From: DATFJC01 sp964528795
GTDB taxonomy: Bacteria; Patescibacteriota; Patescibacteriia; UBA2591; UBA6264
Assembly: GCA_964528795.1 (NCBI GenBank)
Contig: CAZGUY010000002.1
Span: 1-52,859 of the forward strand
Direction of reading: 5' to 3'
Length of the DNA: 52,859 bases
A model generated the notes under the pieces. That model did not search any database. It was not told the origin of the DNA and saw only the letters and a list, made by a program, of their open reading frames with translations. Positions 7,658 to 15,432 of this stretch are shown here, one piece after another. Within the stretch, counting starts at the first letter, position 1. The number at the start of each line of letters is the position of its first letter. Both the position numbers and the translations under genes were made by a program.

Positions 7658-8632
7658 ATGAATGAAAAAATCATTTTAGTTGTTACTAGTAAATATGCTT
7701 CAGATGTTAATTCTGTAATAAAAGAATTGTATAAGATGGATGAAAAAGTAATAAGGCTTAATACTGAAGATTTTCCTAGTCAGATTGATTATAATTATAA
7801 ATCTAATGAAGAGAAAATGATTTTTAGCCTTCCCCATAATCGGATAGTATTACTTAAAGATATTAAATCTATTTTATATCGTAAAGAACAAGAACCTAAA
7901 ATTGATTCTGCAGTAAAAGAAGAATCATTAAGAGATTTTGCAAAGAGAGAAAGTAGGGTAGTGCTTAGAAGCTTTTATCAAAGTTTTAATGGGCTTTGGA
8001 TTAATCATCCTCTTAGAGTTAGAGCTGCTTCTCAGAAAATTTATCAACTACAAAAAGCTAAGGAGGTTGGTTTTAATATTCCTTCTACATTAGTAACAAA
8101 TCAACCAAAGGATTTGAAGGAATTTTATGATAAGCACAAGGAAACCGGTATAATAGTAAAGCCACTTAGTTTCCCTATAGCTGAAGGTCAGCAAGAATAT
8201 TATGCTTTCTCAACTGCACGAGTAACCGAGAAAGATATTGGCCATATGGAAGAAGTCCAATATTCTCCTACTCTTTTTCAGGAAGAGGTCCCTAAAAAGT
8301 ATGAATTAAGAATTACGGTTGTTGGTAATAAGGTCTTTCCCTGTAAAATTGATTCTCAAATATCTAGTAAAACAGAATTAGATTGGCGCTTTTTTGAGCC
8401 TGGTAAACCTGTTCCACATGAAGCAACTAGTATTCCATTAGAGATTGAAAAAAAGTGTGTAAAAATAGTAAAAAGTTTAGGATTGAAGTTTGGTGCTATT
8501 GATATGATATATACTCCTGATGAGAAATATGTTTTTTTGGAAATTAATCCTAGCGGAATGTGGGGATGGATAGAAGAACTTACTGGTTTGCCGATTTCAA
8601 AAGCTATAGCTCAGTTATTAGCCAACCACTAA
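7658..8632 (+). CDS. ATP-grasp ribosomal peptide maturase (graspetide ligase)
   Basis: This 324-aa enzyme should activate Asp/Glu side chains of the precursor as acyl phosphates and form macrolactone or macrolactam links. It has the order known for MvdD/MdnC and SAV_5884-type maturases: a pre-ATP-grasp domain with SILYRK (71-76), WINHPLRVRAASQKIYQL (114-131), TLVTNQP (144-150), the ATP-binding Lys in VKPLS (167-171), FQEEVPKKYELR (207-218), a Mg-binding Asp282, and EINPSGMWGWIEE (295-307) with E295 and N297. That last motif and TGLPISKAIA are hallmark for these ligases. An AGAGGTGA site precedes the ATG. No methyltransferase, protease or transporter lies directly beside it. Confidence 0.88.
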   Translation: MNEKIILVVTSKYASDVNSVIKELYKMDEKVIRLNTEDFPSQIDYNYKSNEEKMIFSLPHNRIVLLKDIKSILYRKEQEPKIDSAVKEESLRDFAKRESRVVLRSFYQSFNGLWINHPLRVRAASQKIYQLQKAKEVGFNIPSTLVTNQPKDLKEFYDKHKETGIIVKPLSFPIAEGQQEYYAFSTARVTEKDIGHMEEVQYSPTLFQEEVPKKYELRITVVGNKVFPCKIDSQISSKTELDWRFFEPGKPVPHEATSIPLEIEKKCVKIVKSLGLKFGAIDMIYTPDEKYVFLEINPSGMWGWIEELTGLPISKAIAQLLANH

Positions 8633-8664
8633 AATCCCTTGATTATAAATAATCAGGGGATTTA
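8633..8664. terminator. Terminator between maturase and HEAT paralog B
   Basis: AATCCCTTGATTA-TAAA-TAATCAGGGGATT has one wobble pair and is followed by TATTTTATT. It lies between convergent genes and overlaps the stop of the minus-strand one. Confidence 0.75.
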
Positions 8665-9528
8665 TTTTATTGTTTTAAGTAATTTATTAGCAGCTTCTCT
8701 GTGATTTGGCTGTCTACATTTAGACATTTTTTTTATAATCTTTTTTACATCTGAAGGGATTTCTATATTTTTATTTTGTTTAAAAAGTTTTAATAAGAGC
8801 CAAACTGCTTTATTTCTGCAAATACTGGAATTTATTTGAAATAAACTAAAAATGGGTTTAGGTTCTAGTTTTACCCCTTGCTGGTTTAATTGTAATAGAG
8901 AAAAGGCTGCATTGCTTAATGTCCAATGATCAAGCTCTGTATTTAATGATTTGAATAAAAGTTTTTTTGTTTGAGATAATTTTTCTTTTGGAACCCATTG
9001 TAAAAGTAGGGCTGCCTTTGCTCGTTTGTTGTTGTCTTTGTCATTTAAAAGAATTTGTTTTATTGTAGAAAAGTTTTTCTTAATGTGGTTTTCAAACCTT
9101 TTTTGAATTTTTTCTAAAGTTTTAGAAGAAATTTTTTTATTATTTTGTGTTTTCTTTCTTAATATTTGATAATAGTCCTGTAGGGTTATTTTTATTTCAT
9201 TGGGAAAAACAATATCTTTTTTAAATTCTTTTCTATCTTTAGGTTTTGGGTTTATATTTATATCGCAATAAATTTCATTTTGAATGATCTTATCATCTAT
9301 TTTTTGTTTGCCATGATAAAAAAGTGGGCTAAAGATAAATTTCTTTTTAGGTAGTTTATTTTGTAAAATTTCTCTAATTTTATCTTGCCATTTGTATCTT
9401 TTTTTACTAAATTCATCCAAGGTCATTTTCTGTCCCTCTTTCAAGCCAATTTGTTTAAATATTTTATCTTCGTCTATATTATTTGCCCCCCAAATGTTAC
9501 CTTTATGAATAGTATATTTTTTTGTCAT
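8662..9528 (-). CDS. HEAT-like repeat protein (paralog B)
   Basis: This 288-aa paralog of the gene at 6319-7203 has an almost identical N-terminus (MTKKYTIHKGNIWGANNID), a divergent middle, and the same C-terminal helical repeats (AALLLQWVPKEK, NAAFSLLQL, NKAVWLLLKLFKQ) ending in CRQPNHREAANKLL. The shared 30-bp leader before both ATGs indicates duplication together with the 5' region. The middle has diverged strongly, so the duplication is not very recent or the middle evolves fast. The pair brackets the graspetide genes. Function is unknown; HEAT repeats usually bind proteins. Confidence 0.65.
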   Translation of the reverse strand: MTKKYTIHKGNIWGANNIDEDKIFKQIGLKEGQKMTLDEFSKKRYKWQDKIREILQNKLPKKKFIFSPLFYHGKQKIDDKIIQNEIYCDININPKPKDRKEFKKDIVFPNEIKITLQDYYQILRKKTQNNKKISSKTLEKIQKRFENHIKKNFSTIKQILLNDKDNNKRAKAALLLQWVPKEKLSQTKKLLFKSLNTELDHWTLSNAAFSLLQLNQQGVKLEPKPIFSLFQINSSICRNKAVWLLLKLFKQNKNIEIPSDVKKIIKKMSKCRQPNHREAANKLLKTIK

Positions 9529-9575
9529 AAGTTAAAAAGTTAGATTGATATATAATTTTCTACCATACTAGGTCG

Positions 9576-9596
9576 TAGGGTGGTTAGACTGTTCTA
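9576..9596 (+). repeat. TAGGG-type palindrome, wobble-paired copy
   Basis: TAGGGTGGT-TAG-ACTGTTCTA keeps all nine pairs of the module only if four are G-U wobbles, read on the plus strand. This points to an RNA-level structure rather than a DNA site. Confidence 0.5.
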
Positions 9597-9603
9597 ACAG
9601 AGT

Positions 9604-10641
9604 TTAATGATATATTTTTATATTACTTTTAGTTATTTCCCAGTTTCCTACTTGAGGTGAGCCTCCTTTAATTTTCTTTTTTTCTTTATATTCTTTTATA
9701 TTCTTTCTTGTTTTTTTAACTTGTGTTACAAAATGTTTAGCTAATTTTTTAGTTGATCCTTCTCTAGCTTTGGCGATAGCAGAACAATAAGCTTGGTGGT
9801 TTTGATTAAAGAATATAACCGGCATAAACCCCTTTTCGTTTAAGAGGGCATTTAAAAGAATTCTACCCACCCTACCATTACCATCTTGAAAGGGATGAAT
9901 TGCCTCAAATCGCCAATGGAATTCTAAAGCTAAAATAGGGGGGTATACATTTTCCTTTTTATTCGTTTTAAGTGTTTGAAGTAGTTGTTTCATTTCTTTG
10001 CTTACTTTGTCAGGAGAGGTAGTAGTAGCTATTTTACCAGTCATATTATTGCCAGCAATAATGTTTTGTTTTTTGTATTGGCCAGCTTCTATCGGTTTTA
10101 AATCATGAAAAAGTATTTTATGTATTTTTTTAATAGTTTTTTGATTCCATTTCATATTGGGGGAGAAAGCAAAGTTTATAGCTTGAATAGAATTAATAAT
10201 TTCTTTGTCTATTCTTGTTTTAGGTTTTACTCTTTTTTTAGTTAAAATATTTTTTATATCTGGTTCTGCTACGTGTGAACCCTCAGCTCGATTTGAATTT
10301 AAAACAAAAAGCAAATAAAATAATTTTCTAAAAGTTTTAAATTCTTTTTTAAATAATTTATGTAAAAGACAAGTGTAATAAAAACGAGATTTTATAATAT
10401 GATTAATACCATGAGGTGGAAAATAGTTTTTAATATCTTTATTAATATTTTGGATAACAAAAGGAGAAATTTTTTCTTTAAAAAAAGAAAGCATTTCTTG
10501 CTTTAAATCTTTTTTAGGGGGGAGCTCTTTGCCAAGATAGTGAGATAAGTGTTTTTTCTCGTTATTTATAACACTTCTTAATACATATTGGAGGTAATAA
10601 TATTTTTTCCCTTTGACTTTTTTCTTTCTAATATATTTCAT
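9604..10641 (-). CDS. Fic family protein (class II, N-terminal inhibitory helix)
   Basis: This 345-aa protein is predicted to transfer AMP (or another nucleotide part) to hydroxyls of target proteins. The full active-site motif HPFQDGNGRVGR is at residues 249-260 with the catalytic His249. The autoinhibitory motif SNRAEG at 116-121 matches (S/T)xxxE(G/N), so activity should be self-restrained. The N-terminal 50 residues are basic and resemble the start seen in Fic proteins of small archaeal and CPR genomes (KKVKGKKYYYLQ). The start ATG has no Shine-Dalgarno sequence. Its target is unknown. Confidence 0.88.
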   Translation of the reverse strand: MKYIRKKKVKGKKYYYLQYVLRSVINNEKKHLSHYLGKELPPKKDLKQEMLSFFKEKISPFVIQNINKDIKNYFPPHGINHIIKSRFYYTCLLHKLFKKEFKTFRKLFYLLFVLNSNRAEGSHVAEPDIKNILTKKRVKPKTRIDKEIINSIQAINFAFSPNMKWNQKTIKKIHKILFHDLKPIEAGQYKKQNIIAGNNMTGKIATTTSPDKVSKEMKQLLQTLKTNKKENVYPPILALEFHWRFEAIHPFQDGNGRVGRILLNALLNEKGFMPVIFFNQNHQAYCSAIAKAREGSTKKLAKHFVTQVKKTRKNIKEYKEKKKIKGGSPQVGNWEITKSNIKIYH

Positions 10642-11039
10642 AATATATAGTTAGGCTAATAGAAATTGATTATTAGTTATTTTAAAAAAATTGTTATTTA
10701 TTATTTTCTTTATTTTTTTACCTTTATAAAGATAAATAATGTAATAAAAAGTTGGGCTAATGAAATTCTAACATAACCTAATTTATCTGTCAATATCGTT
10801 TTATTAATAATATATTAAAAGTTCATAGTAGGGCGATTGGATTGTCCTAACGTGTGAACTCTTAAGGTTAACTGTTTTTAATATCCTAACAGGTCGCAAT
10901 CTGTGAGGGGATGGGGGGGTGGACTCCGGGCGAGGGTTAGATCGTTCTAATATGCCCTAATATACTTGACAAAATTCAATTATCGTATTATATTTTAAAT
11001 ACTAGTTAATTTTAGTTTAACTTAAAAAGGAGGTAAAAA
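10642..11039. other. Intergenic region with mosaic repeats and a promoter
   Basis: There is no gene here. It contains TAGGGCGAT-TGG-ATTGTCCTA (about 10,828-10,848; pairs kept through wobbles), a degraded GTGAACTCTTAAGGTTAAC block (10,855-10,875), CTAACAGGTCGCAATCTGTGAGG (about 10,883) and an unusually G-rich stretch near 10,900-10,945. The promoter for the next gene follows. Confidence 0.7.
10966..10994 (+). promoter_or_regulatory. Promoter of the first small tandem paralog
   Basis: TTGACA (10,966-10,971), a 17-bp spacer and TATATT (10,989-10,994). The leader resembles that of the second paralog. Confidence 0.75.
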
Positions 11040-11297
11040 ATGGGAAAAAGTGCTAAGTACTGGAATCATAAAAGAAAAGGGTTTATTGATGGTAAGTTTG
11101 GCAATACCTATAATCCGCCAAATGGTGTTATTAATAAAGAGGCTTATAAGGAGGGCTTTAAAAGGGGACAAGCTTGGCTGAAAGGATATGAAGACGCCGT
11201 GGATGATTATAGGTTTGAGTTAAAACCTATAGACAATAAGGATAGTTATATGATTGGTTATCAAGCTGGGGCGGAAAAGGAAAGAGGACTTAGATAG
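11040..11297 (+). CDS. Small hypothetical protein, tandem paralog 1
   Basis: This 85-aa soluble protein has no recognised family. It begins after a strong AAAGGAGGT site 5 nt before the ATG. Conserved with its neighbour at 11,565: KxGFIxGKFGxTYxPP (residues 13-28), GFKRGQAWLKGYEDA (45-59) and SYMIGYQAG (69-77). The Gly-aromatic spacing suggests short helices with glycine at crossing points. It has its own consensus promoter and terminator, so it is a monocistronic unit, probably well expressed. Confidence 0.75.
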   Translation: MGKSAKYWNHKRKGFIDGKFGNTYNPPNGVINKEAYKEGFKRGQAWLKGYEDAVDDYRFELKPIDNKDSYMIGYQAGAEKERGLR

Positions 11298-11320
11298 TTT
11301 TGTTAAAAAAAATAATAATT

Positions 11321-11351
11321 AGGTCAAGTATAGAATGCTTGACCTCTTTTT
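11321..11351 (+). terminator. Terminator after tandem paralog 1
   Basis: AGGTCAAG (11,321-11,328) pairs with CTTGACCT (11,338-11,345), followed by CTTTTT. Confidence 0.85.
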
Positions 11352-11487
11352 ATAAATTTAATTTTTAATATTGATTAATTGTTAAGTGTGTTTTATCCAA
11401 CATTTTGTATTTATTAAACAATCCTACAACTGGATAAACTTATTCTCAATAGAGCACTTAAATCACCCTAATATATCTTAGTTGTGT

Positions 11488-11516
11488 TTGACAAAGCCTG
11501 ATTTTGATATTATACT
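11488..11516 (+). promoter_or_regulatory. Promoter of the second small tandem paralog
   Basis: TTGACA (11,488-11,493), a 17-bp spacer and TATACT (11,511-11,516). A decayed copy of the 62-bp promoter repeat lies just upstream (about 11,380-11,440). Confidence 0.75.
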
Positions 11517-11564
11517 CTTAAAGTAAGTTCATTTTAATTGAACTTTTAAAAAGGAGGTAAAACA

Positions 11565-11834
11565 ATGGAAAAAGAGATTGATCTTTTCAAGATTAAAAAG
11601 CAAGGATTTATTCATGGTAAATTTGGCCATACCTATGATCCGCCAGATAAGAGCAAAAAAGAAGCTTTGACTGCCTATAGAAGAGGATTTGATATAGGAT
11701 ATAGTTGGGTATTAGGTTATAAAGATGCTAAACGCGGTTTTGATTTTGACCCTGAATCAGCAGAAAGTGAAGATGGTTATATTGTTGGTTACCAGGCTGG
11801 TGAGGAAGAAGATCAGGATTGGGTTAGTTTATAA
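11565..11834 (+). CDS. Small hypothetical protein, tandem paralog 2
   Basis: This 89-aa acidic protein is paralogous to the one at 11,040 over its whole length (QGFIHGKFGHTYDPP, RRGFDIGYSWVLGYKDA, GYIVGYQAGEEE). It has an AAAGGAGGT site and its own promoter and terminator. The C-terminus is more acidic than that of its partner. The pair arose by duplication of the entire cassette. I do not recognise the family. Confidence 0.75.
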   Translation: MEKEIDLFKIKKQGFIHGKFGHTYDPPDKSKKEALTAYRRGFDIGYSWVLGYKDAKRGFDFDPESAESEDGYIVGYQAGEEEDQDWVSL

Positions 11835-11852
11835 AAACTTAGATTAATTAAT

Positions 11853-11884
11853 GAGTCGAGTATAAAATTCTCGACTCTTTTTTT
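11853..11884 (+). terminator. Terminator after tandem paralog 2
   Basis: GAGTCGAG pairs with CTCGACTC (11,870-11,877) and is followed by seven T. It may also serve the converging polysaccharide operon. Confidence 0.88.
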
Positions 11885-11898
11885 ATATAAATTTAGTT

Positions 11899-12672
11899 TT
11901 ATTTACTTTTTAATTTTCTAATAATAAAACCTGGAATCTTCCAAGGCTTTTTTATTCCTTTTCTTATTAAGTTTTTAAATCTTTTCTTTTTTATTTCTTT
12001 TTTAGGTAGTATAAATTGAATTGCTTTTTCTTTTTGTTTTTGGGTTGGGTTTAAATTTAGAAAATCCATTATTTTTTCAATCTGATCTCTTTTTTTATTG
12101 TTAAGTTTTTTAAAATCAATATCTAACCTTTTTAAATTAGGGTTTTGTTTAAAAAAGCTTTTAATTGAACTTTTATATTGATTTATTATTTTTTTAATTT
12201 CTTTATCTGACATTTCTTTATCTCCTCTGTCAGCTATTCTTCTTTGAATTGAATCAATTACATCTTTGTCTTTTCTATGACAGATTAAAAAGTAAGGGTT
12301 TTTAAGATAGGGGAGAAATAGATCAATTGTAAGAGTTGTTCTTGGATCTTTAAATCCCCAAAGGGTAGATTCTTTTTTATTTATTAAATTTTTAATTTGT
12401 TTTTGAAATTTATTTTTTTGTTTTATTATATTTTCTTTTTTAGGAGGATTTTTCCAATCTCCGTTTGCTTTTTTTAGTATTTTTTTATTTAGTTTTTGAA
12501 AATCCCAATCTTCATAATGACCTAATGGGTTTGATATGTCATCTCTTTTTGATTCTTGATCTATAGATCGTCCCATATCAACTCCTAAACGAGCTAATGC
12601 TCCAGCTACTATAGAAGTGCCGGTTTTATGCATTCCTAAGATTACAATTGTTTTGATATCCTTATTTTTCAT
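11899..12672 (-). CDS. Sulfotransferase family protein
   Basis: This 257-aa cytoplasmic enzyme is expected to move sulfate from PAPS to a glycan or other acceptor. The N-terminal 5'-phosphosulfate loop reads ILGMHKTGTSIVAGALARLG (residues 12-31); FKDPRT and FLICHRKDKDVIDSIQRR resemble the 3'-phosphate binding part. The ATG lies inside the last codons of the flippase gene (11-bp overlap), so the two are translationally coupled. The C-terminus is strongly basic. The precise acceptor is unknown; the cluster suggests surface polysaccharide. It is the last gene of the operon. Confidence 0.78.
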   Translation of the reverse strand: MKNKDIKTIVILGMHKTGTSIVAGALARLGVDMGRSIDQESKRDDISNPLGHYEDWDFQKLNKKILKKANGDWKNPPKKENIIKQKNKFQKQIKNLINKKESTLWGFKDPRTTLTIDLFLPYLKNPYFLICHRKDKDVIDSIQRRIADRGDKEMSDKEIKKIINQYKSSIKSFFKQNPNLKRLDIDFKKLNNKKRDQIEKIMDFLNLNPTQKQKEKAIQFILPKKEIKKKRFKNLIRKGIKKPWKIPGFIIRKLKSK

Positions 12673-14173
12673 TGTTTTTCATATTTTTTAATTTATTTTT
12701 TACATCTTTTAAAATTAGTTTGTCATCTTTATTAAATGATTTAGTAAAGTAGAGTAGGGTAAGATAAACGATTCCTAAGATAAAGATATAAATTATTAAA
12801 TCATAAAGTCCTGGGGCTCCAAAAAAGTATTTTAAAAGATAAGCTACAAGAGCTGTAATTAAAGCAGCTAAAATATAGGTTAGATTGTTTTTTGTATAAG
12901 GTTGAATTTTATAAAAATAATATATTTCTATTAAACCAACTATACCACCAATTGTTATAGCAGATGAGGTAGCTATAGCTGCCCCTACAGGACCAAATTT
13001 TGGAATAAGTAGTATATCTAAACCTAAGTTAATTAAAAGCATTATAAGAGCATTTAAAAGGTTTAACTTTGTTTTAGCAAAAGCTTCTAAAGTCATTCCT
13101 TCTGGACCAAAAGCAGAATTTAAAAATTTACCTATTGCTAATATAGATAAGGCTAAAGGAAAAGCAAGATATTCTTTTGTAAAAAGAATAGTAATGATAC
13201 TTGTCCCAAAAAACAAAAGAATTATTAAATTAAAAGCATTCATATTTATAATCCATCTTGTAACCCAAGAATAAATAGCTTTAACTTGTTTAATTTGTTT
13301 TTTAGAAATAAGTTCTGAAATAACTGGTTTGTAAATTTTAGCAAAAGAGGTTAAAACTATACCTAAAATTACTATTAAGGAGACATAAATCTTATAAACT
13401 CCAACTTCAGCTGATGATCTATAAATTCCTAATATTATAAAATCAATTTGGCTAAGAAATATTAAAATAGTAGTACTAAGGGTTAAAGGCCATGAAAATT
13501 TTAATATTTTTTTAAAAGAAACACTTTCTGGTTTAATTTTTGATAATGGAGAAAGTATTTTCTTTTTAACAAACCAAAGACTAGCCATAGCTGTTATAAA
13601 AATAGCTAAAACATAAAGCTTACTCCAAGCTAAAAGCCCCCAACTTAAAACTAAAAGATAAATAGTGAATAAGATTTTTAAACCTGGCCTTATAATCTCT
13701 CTAAAATAAATTCTATACCGCAATTCTTTAAAACCAATAAAAGAACTTGAACTTAGTCTAATGATAGCCCAAAAGGGGAGAGCAAAACTTAAAACTTTTA
13801 AAACAGAAACTAAATCAGGATTATTAAAAACTTTAACAGCTAAAAAATTAGATAATAAAAAAAGTATTATTGAAACAATAATACTTGAAATAATACCAAA
13901 CTTATAAATGGATTTTATTAAAGTTTTAGTTTTTCCTTTTTCACCTTTGCCATTAAAGTAGGGAATAAAGCGTTCTAGGGCCTTATGAGTACCTAAAAGA
14001 ACAAAAATTAAACAAAAAGTAACAATGGTATAGCCAAGAGTAAAAGTACCAAAGTCTTTTGGTATTAAAATTCTTGTTATAAGGATTAACCATACATAGG
14101 ATAAAATTTTTCCTAATACTTCGCCAGAAAAATTTATACCTGATTCTTTAACTATCTTTTTAAGATTATTCAT
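12662..14173 (-). CDS. Oligosaccharide flippase (Wzx / MOP family)
   Basis: This 503-aa membrane protein has about 14 hydrophobic segments and should flip lipid-linked oligosaccharide units across the cytoplasmic membrane. The N-terminus (NFSGEVLGKILSYVWLILITRIL) and the central QIDFIILGIYRSSAEVGVYKIY segment are typical of polysaccharide biosynthesis flippases. It lies amid glycosyltransferases and sulfotransferases, supporting a role in surface glycan assembly. A terminator-like hairpin lies upstream at 14,244-14,272, so it may also be transcribed separately from the upstream genes. Confidence 0.88.
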   Translation of the reverse strand: MNNLKKIVKESGINFSGEVLGKILSYVWLILITRILIPKDFGTFTLGYTIVTFCLIFVLLGTHKALERFIPYFNGKGEKGKTKTLIKSIYKFGIISSIIVSIILFLLSNFLAVKVFNNPDLVSVLKVLSFALPFWAIIRLSSSSFIGFKELRYRIYFREIIRPGLKILFTIYLLVLSWGLLAWSKLYVLAIFITAMASLWFVKKKILSPLSKIKPESVSFKKILKFSWPLTLSTTILIFLSQIDFIILGIYRSSAEVGVYKIYVSLIVILGIVLTSFAKIYKPVISELISKKQIKQVKAIYSWVTRWIINMNAFNLIILLFFGTSIITILFTKEYLAFPLALSILAIGKFLNSAFGPEGMTLEAFAKTKLNLLNALIMLLINLGLDILLIPKFGPVGAAIATSSAITIGGIVGLIEIYYFYKIQPYTKNNLTYILAALITALVAYLLKYFFGAPGLYDLIIYIFILGIVYLTLLYFTKSFNKDDKLILKDVKNKLKNMKNNEK

Positions 14174-14243
14174 TTATGTAGAGAAGTTTAGCTTATTTCT
14201 TACATTATATCTTACTATGTCAGGTTAAAATGTCAATAAACAA

Positions 14244-14272
14244 AAACCCACAAGGTTTAGCTTACAGGTTTA
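14244..14272 (-). terminator. Terminator at the end of the first glycosyltransferase gene
   Basis: On the minus strand AAACC...GGTTT with an inner AAG/CTT stem is followed by TTTTTGTTTATT. It overlaps the stop codon at 14,262 and resembles the terminators at 19,096, 21,171 and 23,550. Confidence 0.65.
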
Positions 14273-15374
14273 ATTTTTTTATAGTTTTTAAATATTTGTT
14301 AACTATTTTTTTAGAATCAAAATCCTTTGCTCTTTTTTTGATTGCTTCTTCTTTTATGCTTGGTTTATTTAATGTTTTTATAATTGCCTGAGCTAGTTTC
14401 TTATAATTTTTAACAGGTACTAATTCTCCATATTTACCTGCCTTTAATGCTTCATATGGGCCACTTGGGCAATTAGTACTAACTATTTGTGTGCCACAAG
14501 CCATTGCTTCTATTAAAACCATTGGAAACCCTTCCCAATTTGACGGAAGGGCAAATAAATCGGATTGAGACATGTATTTGTAAGGGTTTTTTACAGCCCC
14601 AATTAAGTTGACTTTATTTTGAAGGTTTAATTCTTTTATTAATTGTTTTAAATTTTTTCTTTCCTCACCTTTGCCTAATATAATTAATTTTGTTTCTGGT
14701 ATATTATTGTTAACTCTTTTAAAAGCTTTAATTAAATTAGAAAAGTTTTTACGTTTTATTAATCTTCCGCATCCTAATATAATTTTATTGTTTTTATTAT
14801 TAAAAAAGGGATGCTTAATTTTTTCTTTAGATTTTTCTTGTATTTTTTTAAAGTCTATTGGGTTGTAAATAACTTTAATTTTATCTTTTTTTATATTAAA
14901 ATTTGTAATCAAGTCTTTTTTAATTGCTTTTGAAACTGCAATAATTTTTTTAGCCCTATTATAGAATAGTTTAATCATTATTTTTTGAATTATTCCGTAA
15001 AGGTTGTTTGGTATGTCAATAGATTGAAAGTTATGAATCGTAAGAATGGCGTCTTGATTGATTAAAGCATTAAAAATATTAGAATTTCTTACAAAGCTAA
15101 TAATAACCTTTTCTTTTTCTTTGTTTAATGTTTTTTTTATTTTATATATTCTTTTAAAAAAGTAATATATTTTAAGAAAAAAATTATTTGTTTTTGGTGT
15201 GTTTAAAATAACTTTTTCTCCATTGTACGGATAATATATATCAGGTTCAAATAATATTATCGTTTGTTTAATATTTTTTGGTAGATTTAAGGATAAGGTA
15301 GATAAGACTCTTTCTGCTCCCCCCATTTGTAAACTACTTGATAAAAAATATATTTTTTTGGCATGTTTTGTCAT
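14262..15374 (-). CDS. Glycosyltransferase family 4
   Basis: This 370-aa GT-B enzyme should add a sugar from a nucleotide donor to a lipid-linked glycan. The acceptor-side start SSLQMGGAERVLSTLSLNLP is classic. The donor site follows at about 195-300: GCGRLIKRKNFSNLIKAF, LIILGKGEERKNLKQLI, SQSDLFALPSNWEGFPMVLIEAMACG, with the E-x7-E motif. The donor sugar cannot be told. It is 58 bp downstream of the next GT4 gene in the same operon. Confidence 0.88.
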   Translation of the reverse strand: MTKHAKKIYFLSSSLQMGGAERVLSTLSLNLPKNIKQTIILFEPDIYYPYNGEKVILNTPKTNNFFLKIYYFFKRIYKIKKTLNKEKEKVIISFVRNSNIFNALINQDAILTIHNFQSIDIPNNLYGIIQKIMIKLFYNRAKKIIAVSKAIKKDLITNFNIKKDKIKVIYNPIDFKKIQEKSKEKIKHPFFNNKNNKIILGCGRLIKRKNFSNLIKAFKRVNNNIPETKLIILGKGEERKNLKQLIKELNLQNKVNLIGAVKNPYKYMSQSDLFALPSNWEGFPMVLIEAMACGTQIVSTNCPSGPYEALKAGKYGELVPVKNYKKLAQAIIKTLNKPSIKEEAIKKRAKDFDSKKIVNKYLKTIKKLNL

Positions 15375-15432
15375 GTTAAAGTGTTTAGTGATTTATATTC
15401 TTTTAAAATATTTTCAGTAAAAAGCGATTCTT

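Noticed and set aside
14204..14236. Minus-strand TTGACA and TATAAT as a promoter for the flippase
   Set aside because: The spacer would be 21 bp, too long for a standard promoter, so I did not call it.
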